A stretch of 32,667 nt of DNA from Bacilli bacterium (GTDB lineage Bacteria > Bacillota_I > Bacilli_A > RF39 > UBA660), in the NCBI GenBank assembly GCA_017473105.1, contig JAFUNE010000004.1:1-32667 (forward strand), given 5' to 3'. The notes below the pieces were generated by a model that was given only the letters and a program-made list of their open reading frames with translations, had not been told where the DNA came from and did no database searches. Below are positions 31,813-32,667 of the stretch, one piece after another (position 1 is the stretch's first letter; each line of letters starts with the position of its first letter). Position numbers and translations under genes: made by a program.

Positions 31813-32667
31813 ATGAAAAAAGATAAGAAATTTTTACTTGAATTAGAACAACATTTAAATAGCATCAATAAAAAGAAAAGAGATGTTATTGTTTTAAAAT
31901 ATCGTGAAATTATAGACGAAAAAATAAAAGAAAAAAAGAAAATTAAAGATATTTTAAAAGAATTAGGTACTCCAGAACAAATCGCAGAAAAAGAACTTGA
32001 ATTAATTAAAAATAATAAAAAAATTAATTTTGATAAAATAAAAAGTAAAACAAAAAAAGGAATAAAAAGTATATATAATGGTATAACAAAGGATATACAA
32101 ATTGGTTCTAAAGATAAAAAACAAAAAAATGAAATAAAAGAAGAAGATACAAAAGAAGAAAAAATTACTTCAACAGAATTAAAAGAAATTAAAATAAAAG
32201 AAAATAAAAAAGAGGAAAAAAATAAAAAAATCTCTAAAAAAGAAATAAAGAAAAAAGTTGAAGAAGAAGATCAATTAATAAAAGAAAGAATCAAAAAATC
32301 ATTAGAAAATACAAATGAAGAAAACGACAAAATTCAAAATAATAGAATATCAAAGAAAAAGAATAAAAAAGTAAAAGAAAAAATAATAAATACTGAAGAA
32401 GTTAAAGAAGAAATAGAAGAACCTAAAGTAGAAGAACCAAAAGAAAATAAACTTTCAAAATTAAAAGATAAATTCAAAAAGAAAGAAAAAGAAGAATCTA
32501 TTTCAGAAGAAGTATCAGATACAGAGGAAATTAAAGAAGAAATAGAAGAATCTAAAGTTGAAGAACCAAAAGAAAATAAACTTTCAAAATTAAAAGATAA
32601 ATTCAAAAAGAAAGAAAAAGAAGAATCTATTTCAGAAGAAGTATCAAATACAGAAGAAATTAAAGAA
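31813..32667 (+). CDS. HAAS/DUF1700-like protein with Lys/Glu tandem repeats, 3' end cut
   Basis: At least 285 codons are open with no stop at the window edge. The first 60 residues match the HAAS (DUF1700) helical module: FLLELEQHLNSINKKKRDVI, then ILKELGTPEQIAEKEL. Such modules usually precede membrane segments and partner with PadR regulators; none is visible here yet. The rest is extremely Lys/Glu-rich, and from 32392 a 129-base (43-residue) unit repeats almost perfectly: two full copies and the start of a third. Each unit contains EEPKENKLSKLKDKFKKKEK. AAGGAG supports ATG 31813. The complete product is probably a long charged stalk or an anchored protein. Confidence 0.75.
   Translation, partial: MKKDKKFLLELEQHLNSINKKKRDVIVLKYREIIDEKIKEKKKIKDILKELGTPEQIAEKELELIKNNKKINFDKIKSKTKKGIKSIYNGITKDIQIGSKDKKQKNEIKEEDTKEEKITSTELKEIKIKENKKEEKNKKISKKEIKKKVEEEDQLIKERIKKSLENTNEENDKIQNNRISKKKNKKVKEKIINTEEVKEEIEEPKVEEPKENKLSKLKDKFKKKEKEESISEEVSDTEEIKEEIEESKVEEPKENKLSKLKDKFKKKEKEESISEEVSNTEEIKE
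32392..32667 (+). repeat. 129-base tandem repeat inside HAAS-domain gene
   Basis: Unit 1 is 32392-32520, unit 2 is 32521-32649, and unit 3 begins at 32650 and is cut. Units 1 and 2 differ at six positions by my count. The near identity suggests recent duplication and possible copy-number variation. Confidence 0.85.

Noticed and set aside
32392..32667. Minus-strand Ser/Phe-rich protein at 32334-32606
   Set aside because: It is the antisense of the Lys/Glu repeat region, which is open as the end of the HAAS-domain gene with a good start and promoter.

Overview
The window is a very AT-rich stretch of a cell-walled Firmicutes (Bacillota) chromosome. The supporting genes are MurF, Ddl, MurI, a class A penicillin-binding protein (PBP), a class B sortase, Soj/ParB, YyzM (DUF951), YchF and a CIRCE-controlled Hsp20. 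Gene density is high, most genes are on the + strand, Arg is mostly AGA, and many promoters are extended -10 boxes close to the start codon. None of the 34 complete reading frames I accept ends in TGA (27 TAA, 7 TAG), and none needs TGA as a sense codon. This fits a low-GC, Mollicutes-related or Erysipelotrichia-like gut lineage that keeps its wall; that placement is inference.

Positions 1-3260 look like accessory DNA. A short coiled-coil protein and a Nudix hydrolase are each preceded by the same leader RNA. It contains a covarying hairpin, an intrinsic terminator ahead of the gene, and an upstream GTGCCA segment complementary to the terminator's left arm, so it looks like an attenuator or riboswitch. 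A nucleotidyltransferase follows, then a decayed leader copy, a large inverted repeat, and a DUF3137 membrane protein split in two exactly at an in-frame A_AAA_AAG slippery heptamer.

Positions 3264-7073 hold a 360-base gap with its own terminator, then a self-contained three-gene unit: a membrane-anchored extracellular HEXXH protein, a WXG100-like/NlpC-P60 fusion, and a small two-helix membrane protein. This is the best candidate for an undescribed cell-surface system.

Positions 7106-20936 are envelope-centred: an unknown protein plus a phosphohexomutase; an alpha/beta hydrolase, a membrane-anchored MurF and Ddl in one operon, facing convergent MurI; a small multidrug export-family protein; a PrsW-like intramembrane protease; an anchored exported protein, an RluA-type pseudouridine synthase and a permuted papain-like (YiiX-type) hydrolase in overlap; convergent sortase B and PBP1; and a diacylglycerol kinase-like lipid kinase.

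Positions 20992-25993 carry a Ca2+/Na+ antiporter and a three-gene cluster: a lipoyl-less E2/CAT-like acyltransferase, an acyl-CoA synthetase and a COG2509 flavoprotein. Positions 26162-30660 carry soj-parB-DUF951-AbgT transporter-ychF, which resembles the oriC-proximal order of Bacillus. After this come Hsp20 with CIRCE, two CotF-like small proteins, and a HAAS-domain protein with 43-residue tandem repeats that runs off the window. No rRNA, tRNA, CRISPR array, transposase or phage gene was seen.
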